Of a stretch of 7,228 bases of DNA, positions 6,801-7,228 are shown piece by piece. This stretch comes from Bacteroidota bacterium (GTDB taxonomy: Bacteria > Bacteroidota > Bacteroidia > Chitinophagales > UBA2359). The notes beneath the pieces are model-generated. The model was not told where the DNA came from. It did no database searches and worked only from the letters and a program-made list of their open reading frames with translations. Position numbers and translations under genes: made by a program. The DNA is taken from positions 618 to 7,845 of the forward strand of contig JAHDGT010000074.1 in the NCBI GenBank assembly GCA_020631675.1. The letters are read 5' to 3'. Numbering within the stretch: position 1 is the stretch's first letter; each line of letters begins with the position of its first letter.

Positions 6801-7161
6801 AGATGAGGTAATCATCAATTCGGAAGATATTGAAGGTTGGTTAGTGAACAGTATGAACGGTCGTACCGTTGCTTTAGATATACAGATCACTAATGAGTTA
6901 GCACAAGAAGGTTTTGCTAGAGAATTAGTGAATCGCTTACAGCGTTTGCGTAAAGACAGCGGTCTAAATGTAACAGATCGCGTTAAACTGAGTATCGTTA
7001 GTCCAAGTACCGATGAAGGTATTGCTGCCATCAAGCAATTCGATGAATACATCCGCAAGGAAGTATTGGCAGATGATTTGCAGTTGGTTAACTCTTTAAA
7101 GGATGCGACTGAAGTAGATGTGAACGGCGATATGTTGCAATTGGAACTGGAAAAAGTGTAA
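3838..7161 (+). CDS. ileS: Isoleucyl-tRNA synthetase, type 2 (eukaryote-like), GIHH motif
   Basis: A 1107-residue cytoplasmic class I synthetase that charges tRNA-Ile with isoleucine using ATP. In order: the N-terminal Rossmann half with FFEGPPSVNGRPGIHHVMG, whose GIHH (residues 56-59) replaces HIGH; the CP1 editing domain with TTTPWTLPSN (239-248) and GTGIVHIAP...ADD (351-365), so hydrolysis of Val-tRNA-Ile is probably kept; LSRSRFWGTPLPVW (496-509); VWFDSG (579-584); the second catalytic signature KMSKR (653-657); the helical anticodon-binding domain (about 738-840, with SNWYVRLCRRRFW at 779-791); and a C-terminal domain with no cysteine from 867 on and EGFARELVNRLQRLRKDSGL (1024-1043). The lack of a C-terminal zinc knuckle and the length indicate type 2. 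The start is TTG at 3838: an in-frame TAG at 3829-3831 leaves only ATT (3832) or TTG upstream of the conserved YREFKQLNL, and there is no ATG before residue 61. No Shine-Dalgarno sequence precedes it. It appears to be transcribed alone. Confidence 0.96.
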   Translation: MKSYREFKQLNLAAVDKEILAYWKEHNVFERSITERSEAEPFVFFEGPPSVNGRPGIHHVMGRTIKDVYCRYQSLKGRPVSRKAGWDTHGLPIELAVEKTLGIKKDDIGKTISVEDYNKKCREEAMKYIDIWHDITDKMGYWVDMDDPYITYENNYVESLWALLKRLYDKDLLYKGYTIQPFSPAAGTGLSSHELNQPGTYREVKDTSAVAQFKLIQSEANASFFERSRFDEVFIIAWTTTPWTLPSNTALAVGKNVTYVQVDTYNPYTFQPISVILAKELLGKWFKAENAELSFEDYETGSKKIPYEVIAEFKGTDLVDFRYEQLLPYVQPETGDAFKVILGDFVTTEDGTGIVHIAPSFGADDMRVAKQQGIGALTLVNRQGRFVEEVTDFAGRPVKNYDDVPAKEYRSVDVDICIKLKTENRAFDVKKYAHSYPHCWRTDTPIFYYPLDSWFIKTTAAKDRMVELNKTINWKPKATGEGRFGNWLENLVDWNLSRSRFWGTPLPVWRTRTGAEVEEELCIGSIAELRAEVDKAVAAGFMDAPLGEDLDLHRPYVDNIFLVSPKGEKMYRESDLIDVWFDSGAMPYAQWHFPIENEETFKANYPADFIAEGVDQTRGWFFTLHALAVMLFDSIAYKSVVSNGLVLDKNGVKMSKRLGNVIDPFKAIEEEGADAIRWYIMSNSAPWDNLRYSEDGVVEVKRKFFGTLYNTYSFFALYANVDGFTFKEDRIPVAERPEIDRWVISLLNSLIKEVDALYADYEATRAARLIQDFVCDHLSNWYVRLCRRRFWKGEYAKDKIAAYQTLFECLDAVVKMASPISPFFTDQIFQALHEVSGDLNGSSVHLVDFPSANEAEIDAALEERMRLAQDISSMVLSLRKRVNIKVRQPLQKILVPILKAEDQAYVESVKPLILGETNVKEIEYISDTSGIISKSIKPDFKKLGRKLGRHMGTVKQRLEAFSQEEINQFEQDGQFSLDIDGTSVELLLDEVIINSEDIEGWLVNSMNGRTVALDIQITNELAQEGFARELVNRLQRLRKDSGLNVTDRVKLSIVSPSTDEGIAAIKQFDEYIRKEVLADDLQLVNSLKDATEVDVNGDMLQLELEKV

Positions 7162-7228
7162 TTCTTTTCCTGCTCAATTGGTTTCAATTTGTTCCCCTTT
7201 CTATTTCTTTTTAGTCATTTCAAACAGA

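Noticed and set aside
7149..7170. GGAAAA/TTTTCC hairpin at the end of ileS as a terminator
   Set aside because: The 6-bp stem is AT-rich, overlaps the stop codon region and is not followed by a T tract.
4821..7187. Several minus-strand open frames (4821-5033, 5181-5462, 6549-6737, 6756-7187) opposite ileS
   Set aside because: All lie antisense to conserved ileS sequence and show no family motifs; they are shadows.

Overview
The window looks like chromosomal DNA from a member of the Bacteroidota. The isoleucyl-tRNA synthetase is of the large, eukaryote-like type and carries the PGIHH form of the HIGH signature, Shine-Dalgarno sequences are largely missing before the genes, and the best promoter candidates fit the Bacteroidota -33/-7 consensus (TTTG ... 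TAnnTTTG). A Saprospiria- or Cytophagales-like host would fit, but that is only an impression.

Layout from left to right. (1) Bases 2-544, plus strand: the C-terminal half of an AAA+ ATPase of the DUF4143 family, cut by the window edge. (2) Bases 545-732: a GC-rich intergenic block full of inverted repeats, lying between two convergent genes; it looks like a structured repeat or small RNA element. (3) Bases 733-1977, minus strand: a saccharopine dehydrogenase-like/trans-acting enoyl reductase-like NAD(P)-binding oxidoreductase. (4) Bases 2042-2631, plus strand: an AT-rich two-gene unit with a 4-base overlap, DUF433 (antitoxin-like) then DUF5615 (PIN-like), a putative type II toxin-antitoxin pair. 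(5) Bases 2686-3309, plus strand: a HupE/UreJ-family membrane protein, meeting tail-to-tail (1 base apart) with (6) 3311-3622, minus strand: a small exported or membrane protein with a CPMC motif. (7) Bases 3623-3837: a divergent promoter region and a foldable leader. (8) Bases 3838-7161, plus strand: full-length ileS, with a TTG start. The 67 bases after ileS hold no gene or clear terminator.

The genes do not form one pathway. ileS is the core housekeeping gene; the segment to its left is a patchwork of accessory genes (DUF4143 ATPase, DUF433/DUF5615 pair) and conserved genes of poorly known role. The two most notable signals are the GIHH active-site motif of the type 2 IleRS, in which the first and third residues of HIGH are exchanged (a natural variant linked to very high mupirocin resistance), and the ileS leader, where a perfect but apparently unused AGGAGG is buried in a predicted stem about 90 bases before a non-ATG start.
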